This document shows, piece by piece, positions 11,859 through 25,149 of a DNA stretch of 64,000 bases. A program made the position numbers and the translations under genes. The DNA comes from Sphaerolaimus hirsutus (Eukaryota; Nematoda; Chromadorea; Monhysterida; Sphaerolaimidae), in assembly GCA_964036195.1 (NCBI GenBank), contig OZ038454.1:22554315-22618314 (forward strand), in the 5' to 3' direction. How positions within the stretch are numbered: position 1 is the first letter of the stretch; each line of letters begins with the position of its first letter. The notes under the pieces were generated by a model. The model made no database searches, was not told the DNA's origin, and worked only from the letters and a program-made list of their open reading frames with translations.

Positions 11859-12057
11859 GCCTTGGCGCCCCTTGTGGTAATCTTGCGATAAGCGATAGTG
11901 TCCTTCACGAAACACGCGGTGGTTATAGCTGGTTTTCTGAAGCTCGCTTAGGTAGATTTGGGAGCAATTGGCAAATAAATAGTAATGGTATGTGTAGCCA
12001 GTTCAGGATAGGTACTTTCCCTAAAATTTTGTGAGGCATGTTAAGTGTCTTCACATA

Positions 12058-13510
12058 AACACCTTCCCGGACAAGTTCACCACCCATTTTTTTATTTCAC
12101 TTCAGATGCAATATCTCTGGCTATGGGAACCGTATAAAGCTAATATTTGGTTGGTATATAGTCCTAACACTTCGCTACTCCGTATTAATGGGGGGAGGTG
12201 CGGCGACTCACTACAGAGTGGGTCGTCCTACATGCAAACATTTTTATGGCTTTTTCGGTGTCCCAAACAAGTTCACCACTCACTTGATTGGCTACACTAC
12301 GAGGGCTATATCTCCAGTTGTGTGGGCGATAGAAAGCTGAAATTTGGGGGATGTCTTGCAAACAACCCCCTCTCACAATTCATCAGTGGGTGGCCACCGA
12401 CGACTCACTACAGCATGGGTCGCCGCATATAAAGTTGTTCATTTTTAAAAAACAACCTAAGTCTCCCAAACAAGTTCGCCATCCGTCTCCATTATAAAAA
12501 ATGTTGTGAGAATTTACCTGATATAAAATTGAATAAAATTAGAACCCTAGTTCTGCTCATTAAAAATTTTTCAGTAGGGCACCCACCCTGTCCCATAAAC
12601 AGCGGACTGAAAATTTTACTTTAAACCAATTTTTTGTTTCACACTCAAAAAGTTGGTTTACAAAGTTCACTAGAAAAGGGTTTAAGGTTCAAAGTTATGT
12701 AAACAACATAACCTTTAAAATGCCTGCATAAGGAAATTTATTTGGGGTGAATGAAAAAATGGAAATTTTGTCAAATTTTGTTCCTGTGATGATGTCATTA
12801 TGACACCATAATTTTCACCCCAAATAAATTTCCTTATGGAGGCATTTTAGAGGTCATGTTGTTTACGTAACTTTGAACATTGGACCCTTCCCTAATGAAC
12901 TTTGTAAACCAACTTTTTAAGTGTGAAACAAAAAATTGGTCTAAAGTGAAATTTTCGGCCTGCTGTTGATGGGATGGGGTGGGTGCCCTACTGAAAAATT
13001 CTTAATGAGCATAATTAGGGTTCAAATCTGACTCAATTTTATACCAGGTATGTTCTCACAACATTTTTTATAATGCAGTTTGATGGCAAACTTGTTTGGG
13101 ATGCTTGGGTTGTTTAGAAAAAAATGAACAACTGTACTTGCAGCAATGCATACTGTAGTGGGTCGCTGGCAGGCAGCCCCACTGGTGTATTGTAAGGGGG
13201 GTTGTTGGCAAGACATCCCCCAAATTTCAGCGTCATACCAGCCTCACAGCTGGAGATACGACCCTCGAAGTGTAGCTAATCAAGTGGGTGGTGAACTTGT
13301 TTGGGACAGCAAAAAAGCCAAAAAAAATTGTTGCGTATAGGGCAACCCACCCTGCAGTGAGTCGCCCCACCTCCCCCCATTGAAGCAGAGTAGGGGGGTA
13401 TTACAACTTTATATATTCAAAGTTTCAGCTTTATAACACCCCCATAGAAGGAGATATTACATCCGAAGTGAAATAAAAAATTGGGTGGTGAACTTGTCCG
13501 GGAAGGTGTT
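12058..13510. mobile_element. Foldback element AACACCTTCCCGG, TA-flanked
   Basis: About 1.45 kb with arms of roughly 650 bases. It opens AACACCTTCCCGGACAAGTT and closes with its inverse, between TA dinucleotides. Segments such as ATAAATTTCCTTATG recur inverted about a short spacer near 12750. A second copy is at 36454-37914. No transposase frame is visible; a mariner-type non-autonomous element is likely from the TA target. Confidence 0.82.
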
Positions 13511-13604
13511 TAGATCACGTGTTCATTTAGCTAAGCTAGGCTAAAATCCGCCAAAAACACCATAAATACAATAGTAATAAAAATCATATTGTAAAAATTC
13601 ACAA

Positions 13605-14013
13605 TACCGTAAATCCTCGAATAAGTCCCCCCCCCTCGAATAACTCCCCCCTGTAAACTGACTGAGGAAAAAATAACCCCCCCCCCCCTCGAATAACTCC
13701 CCCCTCTTTTATGGGTGGGAACAAAGTCCACGTATAAAAAACGTATGTACCTATGTATAAATATGATCATTAAAAGCATTCATTATTTTGCAGTTCATGC
13801 ACACTAGCATTGATTTTATTGCATGAATTACAGGATTTCTATTCTGGCTCACACGTTTATGCAGCCTACTTAACCGCATTCAGATGATATACTGATCAAG
13901 TATTTTACTCAATATTCCGACGAAGAAATAACTCCCCCCTCGAATAAGTCACCCCTCAAAAAATTCTGAGGAAAAAATAACTCCCCCGGGGACTTATTCG
14001 AGGATTTACGGTA
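13605..14013. mobile_element. MITE TACCGTAAATCCTCGAATAAG
   Basis: Left TACCGTAAATCCTCGAATAAG and right CTTATTCGAGGATTTACGGTA are near-perfect inverted ends with TA flanks. Many CCCCTCGAATAACTCCCC words inside. It is a sister family to the CTCGAAATACCCC elements. Confidence 0.85.
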
Positions 14014-14180
14014 CATTCAAACTGGTGATTTTGCAGTGCTTGGCATTAATTAAAAAGCAGTTGGAAATATCGTAGACAGCGCAAGCAAGCAACCCATAAA
14101 GCGACATTATTAACAGACGTTTTGGCTCGTAATTTGGAGGTTAACAAGTAACAGTGTAAACAATGTGTGGTAAATGGAAC

Positions 14181-17100
14181 CATAGTTCCATTAAATTAGT
14201 TCCATTCCATAAAAACGTATTTACGTTTACTCGACTTTTACGTATACTCGAGTACTGCGTAAATACGTTTACGTTTTCTCCCGAAAAAAATACCGGTACT
14301 CATTTACTCGCATACTTTTTAAAAGTACGCGAGTACAGGAAACGTAATTCCAAAAAATCAATGGGGTGCAAAACAAGCAAAAACTATTCAAACGAATTTA
14401 AGTAGCTGTGAAAATCGCAGCGGCAATGATCAAAGTTGCGACGGGTAGGGAAAGCGATGACTTCCACATTTGCTCTACTCACCTTTATGTTTTTCTGAGT
14501 ACAAAATTGAAAAAATACTAGCTTTTACGTTTTCCCTGAGTAAAAATACTGGTATTTACGTTTCCTCACGTTTTACGCAGCGTAAAAGTATTGAAAAAAT
14601 ACTTTACGTTTTCTGTACTCAGGGTTGAGTAAAAAATAAATACTTTACGTTTACGTTTACTTTGAAAAAAGTTCAGTATTTTAAGCAACCTTGAATGGCA
14701 CCCCCCCCCCACAGTTCACACTTTAGCTCCCACTATATTATTTTTAATTCACTTAGTACAGAAAAAGTAAAGTAAAACTTGGTGCTTTGACTAGTTAAAC
14801 GTAAAAAAACGTCACGGTACTTTACACCTGAGAAAACGTAAAACGAAGTATTTTTTCCATCTTTTCTCAAAAAATGTAAAAGTACTTTCATCGAAATTTT
14901 CAAGTTACACACAAGTTCACAACATAGTCCAGTAGCGATATTTTTTCTCCTAGGTACATTTTCTACGTATACTAATACATTTGGATCATTATTTGCTTAT
15001 TAGTAAATAAATTCAAATGTACAAAACCATGTTAAAAACAGCAGAAATTCGCAGATGTTTCGATCTGTCACTGCATTTGTTGAATTGACAAATACCTATT
15101 TAATATGTATATCGGGTACGAATTTATTTAGGCTACGTCAATTGTGGTTAAAAACAGCTAAAGTATTTCCAAGCCAATGCACATTTTTGTTAGACGTCAA
15201 GCTCATGTTATGAGATTCTACAGTTAAGAAAATGAACTCTTCGGTAGTTTAGGTAAGGGGGGCGTTATTCAAAACTTTATGGTACACAGTCCAGACAAAA
15301 GCAATGATCAAAAACGACAAAAACATATGTTGCAGGCGTTTTTTACACGAATATGATTCGCAATTGGCAGTTTTCGATCCATGCACAAATGGATTTGTCG
15401 TTTTATGGCGCTGGGGAAGTGGGTTATATTCGTATTTCGCGTATGGAATGGAATCAAATATGTAAAGGTATACCCATTATATTCACATGGATTTAAGTCA
15501 GCGCGATACCTCCAATTGTTGTGCATAAAGTATGATATTACATAGGTAAATACCTGTATAACTATATGGGTAATACATAGGTACTTAGGTATTTTTACCT
15601 ATATACATGTTACATCTATACATCACCACAAATTCGAATCCATAAACACACTTTATCTATGCAGGTGATTTATGATTAGCTATGGCGGAAAATTTCCAAA
15701 ATATATTTAGATGTTCTACACGATTTTTTTTATTGTTCACATGCTGGGTTTTCGATATTTTTGCAGTTGTTTTTTATTTCAAAAATTGTACAACGTGCTG
15801 TAAATGCGAAAACTAAAACCGGTTTTGTCCTGCCAGTATTTTCAATATTTTATTGCCCGAAGTTGAAGAGGCGGATTGTTTTCCGGAAAAGTTATCAAAA
15901 TACCAACATTTCAAAACTCCAAATATGGTTAAAATTTAAATTGATGTCCTCCGGTTTTTGAATTTTCAGACTGTTCAAGTGTTATGCATGCATATGGCCG
16001 TCGTGTCTCGTGTGCCCAATATTTTGCATCATTTTGGGCTGGTTTTTCTGATCCGACTGAATGCTGTACAAAGAATGTTACCGTATTTTGATGAATAAGA
16101 TCGTGTGAAAAATTACTCACTGAATTTGCAAAGTGATGAAAAAGTAAAACATTTGGTTTTTATTCTGTGGGATATGTTAGATTTCATTGTAAAGTGGGCG
16201 CTGCGCGGACCAACTAGGTACCTATACCGTGGGCGTGAATTCATAGAATTATGAGTTACTAAAGCTACACAAGTATGTATTTACAATAAAATATGAATGA
16301 CGACAAAAATATCCGTCATATATATTTCACAAATTGTGTGCATTATGTACACACGATCCCAGTCCAGAACAATGGAAAATTGCAAACGCAATGCAAGCGA
16401 AATTTCATTTGTTCAGTGTCAGTTTCACAATTTTAGTTGGCTGGCACGATTTTGCGCGACCATTTCGAAAATAACCGGCCGTCGGAACGGCATTTTAGAA
16501 TTGAACTGCAATGATAAATAAAAATGAGAGAACATACCTGGAAATTCGTTTTTGCATGATTGACAGATTTCTTATTTTTTTTGCTGCAAAATTTTAAAGT
16601 GAAATCAATGGGGTGTGTCAATCGGAGTTAATGATGAATTATAAAAACAATCAACAGTTACCTATTCTATTTATAGTGAAATTAATGGGGTGTGCCACTC
16701 TGAGTTTATGTGGAATTATAAAAGCAGTAAACAGTTATTCTATTTATAGTGAATTTAGTCAGCCGAATAAAACAAATCAGGCTTATGTCAAATTTCTTAT
16801 TTTTTTCCACAAAAAAAAAACTAAGTAAAATATTGCAAGTGTGGATTTTTAGCATCTTTTAGCCTCATTCATTCAGACCAGAGTTGTTCAAATACAGTTA
16901 TTTTTGGAAAGCTTTCCAAGTGTTAAGTAAAACGCTTTCCAGTTTCAAAGTTTAACTACCAAGTATTTTTAAATATCAAGCGAAATCGTAAAAACAAAAT
17001 TTAAGTATTGGACAACACCATTGTTTTCACTTAGAGCTGAATTTCACATTTGTACTGTCTATGGCAGATACATGTAGGTTCCAAACAAAACAGTTTTTCA

Positions 17101-17749
17101 GTCTCATCGGAATAGGGGCTGGCTGGGACCTTCACAGTCCACTAAATTTGAAAACCACCTACTGATCGGGACCCAAGACCATAGTCCCGTTTGAACCCTT
17201 GTGATGTGATATCATAATCGACAGCCTTTTCACCAGAGTTGTGTAAAGTACTGAAACTATTTTAAAGTAAACGTAAATGTAAAGTATTTTTATTTGACTA
17301 ACACATAGGTACAGAAAACATTAAGTATTTTATTTTTATTTTTCAGGAAAGGCGAGTAAAATACTTTTTTCCAGAGAAAACGTAAAAATGAGTATTTTTA
17401 CCAGGAGAGAATGTAAAAATGGGTGTTTCCCACAGAAAACGTAAAAGTGAGTATTTTCTCACAAAAATAATGTAAAAATTGGTGTTCTTTCAATTTTTAC
17501 TTTAAAATAAATCAAAGATGTGTGCTTCTCCCTCCTGATAAGTATTTTTTAGGAAAATGTCCTATGTTTGTCACTTTCTGTCTGGCAAAATGACATTTTC
17601 TGTTTCCTTAAAATATATTTTCTGTACTCACGTACTTTCAAAAAGTACGCGAGTATGTGAGTACCGGTATTTTTCGGGAGGAACGTATTTACGCAGTACA
17701 TGAGTATACGTATTTATTGAGTAAACGTAAATACGTTTGAACAACTATG
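14181..17749. mobile_element. Probable large hAT-like element with ACGTAAATACG end words
   Basis: 14181-14345 and 17585-17749 are inverted relatives: CATAGTT..., ACGTATTTACGTTTACTC, ACGTATACTC, GTACTGCGTAAATACG, AGTACGCGAGTA. Inside each end, words such as AGTAAAAATAC and ACGTAAAAGTA repeat (14460-14890, 17230-17480). No 8-bp duplication was found and no transposase frame, so the limits are provisional. At 16601-16755 a unit of about 75 bases is duplicated in tandem. Confidence 0.5.
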
Positions 17750-18309
17750 CATTTCACAAGCCGCAAAATTTTACAGAATAAAATACTATCAATAACGAAT
17801 AGCAAACGTCGATATTGAAAGATAAGTTATCTAAAAGTCACTCATTGTTATTTTATGACGCTAACCGAAAATCTCACTCTCACAAAAAAATAGTAAATAA
17901 TGCAGCGACTGCATGGCAGTTTTCTACGGCGTATTTTATAAAAATTCTCTGTCCAAAAAATTATGCGACTACCAAAAAATGAACTTTATGAAACTTGTTT
18001 CATTTTTATGTAGACAAAGCATAAATGCGACTTATGGAGTGGACGGGTTTTGCATCATGATTTGCGTTTTCACACCGAAAACTGAGCGAAATAAATACTG
18101 AGAGCTGGTAAGGAAAGCGTGCGAAATTTGTTTGAAATTTTTCAATGATGTAAACAGAATTTACCTATTTTTAGTTTTATGCGGCTTTTGGTGGCCAAAC
18201 GAAACAACATTTAGCATTCAAAAGATCACCAGTTTTAGAAAATCACAAATTTAAATCGTTGTCTTAATTTAAACAATTATCGTTTCAACAAATTCTGTGT
18301 ATTTACAAT

Positions 18310-18957
18310 TTGGAAAAAATTGTAAAAATTTTTAAATGGAAAGCGGAAACGGAAACGGAAATTTTTTGTAGTTGCCGGAAAACGGAAACGGAAAAAATGT
18401 GCACTTGGCGTAAAAACGGGAACAGAAGCGGAAAAAATTTCAGCGACCGGAAAACAAGGCCGGAAAATGGAAAAATAAAGTTTGCATGGAAATGGCAAAA
18501 ATTGCTGAAATTTTGCCTGAAAATGGAAAAAAATTGCTGAAATTTGCTGAAAATGGTAAAAATTGCTGAAATTTTGATGGAAATGGAAAAATTCACAAAA
18601 TTGAAAACCTGCATGCATTTTTAACAGTGTGACTGAAACAGAAAACAGACAATTGAGCCGGAAGAAATCCAAAATAAAATTAAATTAAGAAAGGAATATG
18701 GGGCGGAAAAACAGAAAATTGAGCTGCAAAATGAAAAAAAGATGGAAAACAGAAAATTGTGGCGGAAAACGAAAAAAGCAGAAAAACTGAAAATTTAGCC
18801 AGAAAACGGAAAAAGAGCTGGAAAAAATGGAAATGGAAACAGGAAAAAAATTAGTGGCCAAAAAACAGAATGGAAAACGGAAAAGTTTCAGCTGCCGGAA
18901 AACAGAACGGAAAACAAAAAAATTGCCTGTGGAAAACGGAAACAGAAGATGTAAAAT
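18310..18957. repeat. Purine-rich GGAAAACGGAAAC quasi-repeat block
   Basis: The plus strand is almost wholly A and G with irregular GGAAAACGG, GGAAATGG and AAAATTGCTGAAA words over about 650 bases. Complementary frames look like long Phe-rich proteins but are composition artefacts. It may be the array of another word-type hAT element; termini not identified. Confidence 0.6.
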
Positions 18958-19939
18958 AGAAATTTGACACCCTAGTTGTAGTGATGGAAAAAGCGCCAGG
19001 ACTTTGGCGCCAAGCGCCAAAAGCGCCATGGCGCTTTTCCGAACCCCAGCGCCAAGCGCCAATGGCGCCAGAGCAAAATGGCGCCAAGCGCCAAAAGCGC
19101 CATGGCGCTTTTCTAGACCATGGCGCCAAGCGCCAATGGCGCCAGAGGATATTGGCGCCAAGCGCCAATAGCGCCAGCGCCAAAAAATTTTTGCTTCTCA
19201 TATATGCGGCCATGCTGATGCACTGCTATTAATTTGTTTTTGGCGCACGATACATGTCAACTGCAGTCACTATTGTTCTTGTTGTCTTGATAGTTTGGGC
19301 TAATCTAAGTATAGCACACCATCTGTAAAAAGTGCTTAAAAATTTAGGTGTTTTTTAAAATTACTTTTGGAATTTAGTTGTTTTTCCCCAAAAATAATTT
19401 TCAAATGAAGTTTTAATTTTTTTGAAATACTTTCTATTTTTCTACTATGATATTGCAGTTTCAAGTTTTGCTAGCCACTTTTGAACACAGGATTTTGAGG
19501 TTTCAAATGTTCGATTGCCATTGTTGGAATGGCTTCAGAAAGTGATTCCACACCCTGTAAAATCAAGTGTCAAATGTCAAGAAGTAAATGTGATGTAAAA
19601 TGTCAATCAAAATAAAAAAGAAAAATTTTTGATTCAACTTTTGACATTTCACATGACACTTAACAAAGTTGTATTGATGAAATATTGGATGATGTTTATT
19701 TATTTTTTTACTCAACTTTACACTTTACAGGGTCCTTTGACCCTGCTCAAACAAAACTGCAAGGAACGAGCTCAGTATAGTGATTGAGCTAAAACCTATG
19801 TGAAGAGTGTTACCAGTCCGATGAATAGTCACATAAAGCCTTACATAATTCGGATTAGATGGGACAAATGTTGAATACCCATGCAATCAGAAGGAAATTG
19901 TTTAAAAAGTAATCAAGAATAGGGTATGTTGATCTGGGA

Positions 19940-21772
19940 TAGCATTCGAAAAATAACCCGTGATTTATATTTTCAAAAATCACAATAAATATAAATAACC
20001 CGTGATTTATATATATTTATATTTTTTCCAAATTCTGAGTGATCTATTTATATATATTTTTTAAATCTGAAAAAAAAATCACTGAGAAAATCACTCATAC
20101 TTGATACGTTGTGGTGCAATGATTGCACTTTATGACTAAAACATGCAATCTGTGCAAGAGAAATTTGCAGGGATTTTTGCCAGAAAATCTCTCTGCTCAT
20201 GTAGAGCATTATTGGGTTAACATTGTATTTGAAGCAGGTAAATATTGTTAGCCTACACACACTAGTTTTCACCCTGACTTTTTTGAAAACTGAAATGGCC
20301 AAAAATGGTGACATGTTTCCATCAAGTTTTCCACTACTGAATGCTATATACCATATTTCCTCGAAATACCCCCCCTCGAAATACCCCCTGTTGAGAAATA
20401 CCGCCCTCAAAATGGGTACTATGACCTTATAAACCCCCCCCCCTGTCGCGAAATACCCCCTCAAAATGGGCACTATGAACTTATAGTCCCCCCCCTCGAA
20501 ATACCCCACCCCAATTTACTGAATAGAGAACATAATGTGGTTTGTGATCCGGGAAACGTAGAACACATGTTAAAAACAATGACTGTGATGTTAGAACTGG
20601 TTTTATACTGTCTACATACATATATAAGTCCATAGAGTGTTATAAATTGCAGTTTTTGTTGCATTTTTTGACGTTTGTGTACATTTCAAACAACAATTTA
20701 GTAATGGGATTTGAAAAATTTCTGACAAAATGATAACCCCCCTCGTTTGACCCCCCTCAAAATTTCCACTTTGAAAAAATAAACCCCCTAGGTTGTAATT
20801 TGAGGAAATACCGTATGTTCAGTTTTCACAAATGGCATGAATTTTGGTGGGTGGTGATGGCAAATCACTAGTTTGGTCACAACTCAAACTCAAATGATGG
20901 CAAATGGTGACATCACTATCAATTAGTTTTCATTTTTTATGTGACAAAAATGTAAACTGTTTTAGTAACTTTTTGTTTATGTCATCCTGCTATGAATTCT
21001 ATGGTTATGTTTAAAGTATAAAGCATCTCTCTATCTTTTAACATACTTTTCTAAATAAAACATGACTTTAAATCAAAAAATACAAATTTGATGTGATCAA
21101 AATTTCTCTACAGTGATTGCAAGCTCAGTTTACCATTTTTGAAAACTGACGATGCTTGGTGACATGCAACAATGTCGGCTGTTGTCAAATATTGGGAACA
21201 ACTGTGGAAAACTGTCACCATGGTGTCACCAGAGCCACTAGTGTCATTACACTGTTGCCAAAAACATAGCCATGTGCCCAAAAATGAGTTTTCACAGCAC
21301 ATCACCAATGAAAAAGTGCTGAGCATGAGCACCTATTTAGTCAAACATCCATTGCCACAACCAGGCGCTATAGGTTGAGAGCTAAATATTTGCAGTGCAA
21401 AATATTTTTGAAGTTTTCATTGAGGTTGAACTGAAAGTTGAATTTTTGCTGTGATATTTGTTTGATGTTTTCACTTGTAAAATACTGTATAAATGAATAC
21501 TGCTTGTGGAATGATAATAAATGTACTGTGGTACCTTAGAGTACTTTTTTTGAGCTTGCAAATGGTAAATAAAGCCCAGAATATTGCTTGAAATTGAAAT
21601 AAAGCTCAAGTGATTTTTTGAGATTTTTTTCGAGCTTAGAGTTATTTTTTCAGTAATTTAATTATATTTTCTGGAGACCTAGAGTGATTTATATATATTT
21701 ATATTTTTTCCAATATTGGAGTGATATATTTATATATATTTTCCAAAAAATCGGTGATTTTTTTGAATGCTA
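19940..21772. mobile_element. Nested non-autonomous hAT with duplication ATCTGGGA
   Basis: ATCTGGGA at 19932-19939 and 21773-21780 flanks inverted ends TAGCATTCGAAAAA and TTTTTTGAATGCTA. Words like GTGATTTATATATATTTATA recur near both ends. The paralogous empty site at about 23220 confirms the insertion. It contains a further MITE at 20349-20815. No transposase. Confidence 0.9.
20349..20815. mobile_element. TACC(A)TATTTCCTCGAA MITE, nested third level
   Basis: Opens TACCATATTTCCTCGAAATA and closes TTTGAGGAAATACCGTA, with the family CCCCTCGAAATACCCC interior. It lies inside the hAT element at 19940-21772. Confidence 0.8.
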
Positions 21773-22268
21773 ATCTGGGAACACACTGACGTCTGACAGT
21801 AGCACATATAAATACTTATGTAAATTATACTTAACAGGTCTTTCTGCCATAAAACAATGATGAATTTTCAGTACTTCTTGGTGCTTTTTTGGCGCTCATT
21901 AAAACACCAGCGCCAAGCGCCAATGGCGCCACGGCGTCATAGCGCCAAGCGACAAAAGCGCCATGGCGCTTTTCCAAACCCCAGCTCCAAGCGCCAATGG
22001 CGCCACAACAAAAAGGCGCCAAACGCCAAAAGCGCCATGGCGCTTTTTGTTTTGGCGCTAGCGCCAGGCGCCAGCGCCATGGCGCTTTTCCATCACTACC
22101 TAGTTGTCACCTCAGTCTCACCCGTAATTGGTAATTAATCAATAAGAAAATTTTATAAGAACAACGCTGTGTGAGAGCAGAGTTGTTTAAATTGCAGAAC
22201 TTTTTCAAACTACCTATATCTAAATCACTTTGTTTTGCTCATGTGAAAACCCTGTAGAGTGTCAGTTG

Positions 22269-23483
22269 TAGTGATGGAAAAAGCGCCAGGACTTTGGCGC
22301 CAAGCGCCAAAAGCGCCATGGCGCTTTTCCGAACCCCGGCGCCGAGCGCCAATGGCGCCAGAGCCAAATGGCGCCAAGCGCCAAAAGCGCCATGGCGCTT
22401 TTCTGGACTACGGCGCCAAGCGCCAATGGCGCCAGAGGATGTTGGCGCCAAGCGCCAATAGCGCCAGCGCCAAAATAAATTTTGCTTCTCATATATGCAG
22501 CCATGCTAATGCACTGCTATTAATTTGTTTTTGGCGCAATATATAAGTCAACTCCAGTCACTTTTGTTATTTTTGTCTTGATATTTTAGCTGGGTGTTTG
22601 GGCTAACTATAGCAAACCATCTGTAAAAAGTGCTAAGATTTTTACGTGTTTAAAAAAAATTACATTTGGAATTAAGTAGTTTTCCCCTAAAATAATTTTC
22701 AAATGAAGTTTTCAATTTTTTGGAATACTTTCGATTTTTCTACTAGGATATTGCAGTTTCAAGTTTTGCTAGTCACTTTTGAACACAGGATGTTGAGGTT
22801 TCAAATTTTGGATTGCCATTGTTGGAATGGCTTCAGAAAGTGATTCCACACCCTGTAAAATCAAGTGTCAGATGTCAAGAAGTAAATGTGATGTAAAATG
22901 TCAATCAAAATAAAAAACTTATTTTGTTGAACTTTGACATTTCTCACATGACACTTAACAAAGTTGTATTTATGAAATTTTGGATGATGTTTATTACTTA
23001 ACTTTACACTTTACAGGGTCCTTTGACCCTGCTTGAACAAAACTGCAAGGAACGAGCTCAGTATAGTGATTGAGCTAAAACCTATGTGAAAAGTGTTACC
23101 AGTCCGATGAATAGTCACATAAAGCCTTACATAATTCGGATTAGATGGGACAAGTGTTGAATACCCATGCAATCACAGGGACATTGTTAACAAAGTAATC
23201 AAGAATAGGGTATGTTGATCTTGGAATACACTTACAGTAGCACATATACTTATGTAAATAAAATTTTACAGGTCTTTCTGCATAAAATAAAAATGAATTA
23301 TTAGTACTTCGGCGCTTTTTTGGCGCTTTTTAAAACACTAGCGCCAAGCGCCAATGGCGCCACGACGTCATAGCGCCAAGCGCCAAAAGCGCCATGGCGC
23401 TTTTCCAAACCCCAGCGCCAAGCGCCAATGGCGCAACAGCAAAAAAGCGCCAAGCGCCAAAAGCGCCATGGCGCTTTTGGCGC
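22269..23483. mobile_element. Second GGCGCC hAT copy, truncated by the LTR element
   Basis: Begins TAGTGATGGAAAAAGCGCC and follows 18979-22098 (without its nested insert) through the spacer into the right array. It stops at 23483 where the retrotransposon LTR begins; the missing CATCACTA end is not found on the far side of the retrotransposon. Confidence 0.8.
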
Positions 23484-25149
23484 TTGGCGCTAAAACGCTC
23501 TGGCGCCATTGGCGCTTGGCGCCAGGGTCTGAGAAAGCGCCATGGCGCTGTTGGCGCTTGGCGCCATTTTCTGGTGGCGCTATTGGCGCCTGGCGCTGGC
23601 ATTTTAAATGGCGCCAAAAAAAGCGCCAACCATGATTATTAAAATTGCTATAATATTGTGAAATCGACACTCCAGTTGCTCAATTTTGAGAGCAACTGAA
23701 TAAATATTGATTTGTGTAAGCGTGTTATGGGACATTTATAGTTATTAAATATTGATAAATATTAGGAGACAACTTTATTATATACATGGTCCGGCTGAAA
23801 AGTCCCCGGGCAGTGCTCGCCATTCGCGCTAGGGGTAAGCTACGGTCATCAAATTTCGCCAGGTTAAAATATCAGGTGTTTTGAGTTTTCACCCAAAATT
23901 TCACCCCTCTAGCTCCACCCACTGCGGAACTGTGGGTGTTACAATTTCGGTCATTTTGTACTGATGTACAAATGGTGCTCTAGCTCAATGCTTCTTTAAG
24001 TTGTGATCATGAAACTTTGGCTAGTGTAAGTCACCAGTGTTGGCAATGTGCCAGCACTAACCAACTTTAGCTATGATATCATAGTTCATAATGTCATTAC
24101 TGTCACTACTCTCACAACCAAATTCATCATTCTGCCTCTCCTTTTCAAAAAGTGGTTAATACAGGATGCATTTTGCATGCACACTGCTGTTGAACACAGG
24201 TAATGTGTCCACTACAGATTAGTAATGAAACACACATGAAATTTAATTCACATAATTTATTTACAGCACATTTCAAAACAACATTAAAATCACTGCAATA
24301 CAACATGATCTCAGATGATCACCAAAAACATCCATCACAGTTCCCACGTTTCTTGCACTTCACCCTGATCTGCATATTAATTTTACCTTAATAGCAATGA
24401 TGTTGATTTAAGTGTTGATTATTATGAGTACATTGCCAACACTGGTGGCTTACACTAGCCAAAGTTTCATGATCACAACTCAAAGCAGCATGGAGCTAGA
24501 GCACCATTTGTACATCAGTACAAAATGACCGAAATTGTAACCCCCACAGTTCCGCAGTGGGTGGAGCTACAGGGGTGAAATTTTGGGTGAAAACTCGAAA
24601 CACCTGATATTTTCACCTGTCAATATTTTATGATCGTAGTTTACCCCTAGCGCGAATGGTGAGCACTGCCCCGGGGACTTTTCAGCCGGACCATGTACAA
24701 AGTACACAAGCATAGGTGTTTAAATGTGTTTACTTTTTTCTCAAAAGGTCCTCGTATTTGGAAGTGGAGCAAATACTTTTGTTTGCTCAAAAAATGTACT
24801 GGTATTGTATTCATCCACCATTTTTTCATTTTAAGCCTCAAATGATTGACATTGATAACTAAGAGTTGATTTCAAGGAAATGGATTTTTATGTTTTCTAA
24901 TCGCATCAAACACTTTCCCTTCCTGAATGGTTCCCCCCTTCACAACGGTCAAATGACAAAATAATAATTCACCAGGGGAATTATTTGAGCAAATACTGTA
25001 TTTACTCTGTATGCGAGTATATGTATTTTTTCCAGTAAATGTAAATACATTTTAACTACTATGAATACAATAAATTGCTCTGTATACCAACAAAAATACC
25101 ATAAATTCTTGAATAAGCCCTACAATCACTCCAACTGTTAGCCAAATAA
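23484..25149 (-). repeat. 3' LTR of the gypsy element
   Basis: Same length as the other LTR and nearly identical. Its downstream end (low coordinates) is half a GGCGCC array, and it contains a TA-flanked foldback at 23785-24695. Confidence 0.9.
23785..24695. mobile_element. Mariner-like foldback inside the LTR
   Basis: Opens CATGGTCCGGCTGAAAAGTC and closes with the inverse, flanked by TA. Arms of over 200 bases pair, for example GATCATGAAACTTTGGCTAG with its complement. The identical insertion is in the other LTR (31683-32593), so it was present before the last retrotransposition. Confidence 0.85.

Larger units (their letters stand above)
18979..22098. mobile_element. Complete non-autonomous hAT element with GGCGCC arrays at both ends
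   Basis: CCTAGTTG at 18971-18978 and 22099-22106 is an exact 8-bp duplication. The ends are TAGTGATGGAAAAAGCGCC and GGCGCTTTTCCATCACTA. The left array covers 18995-19190 and the right 21879-22090. Between them is about 0.8 kb of non-coding sequence that is repeated at 22480-23300. A second hAT (19940-21772) interrupts it. This copy defines the family; the other GGCGCC arrays in the window are partial copies. Confidence 0.92.

Noticed and set aside
18277..18672. Phe-rich protein on the minus strand
   Set aside because: Composition artefact of the purine-rich GGAAAA block; no conserved pattern.
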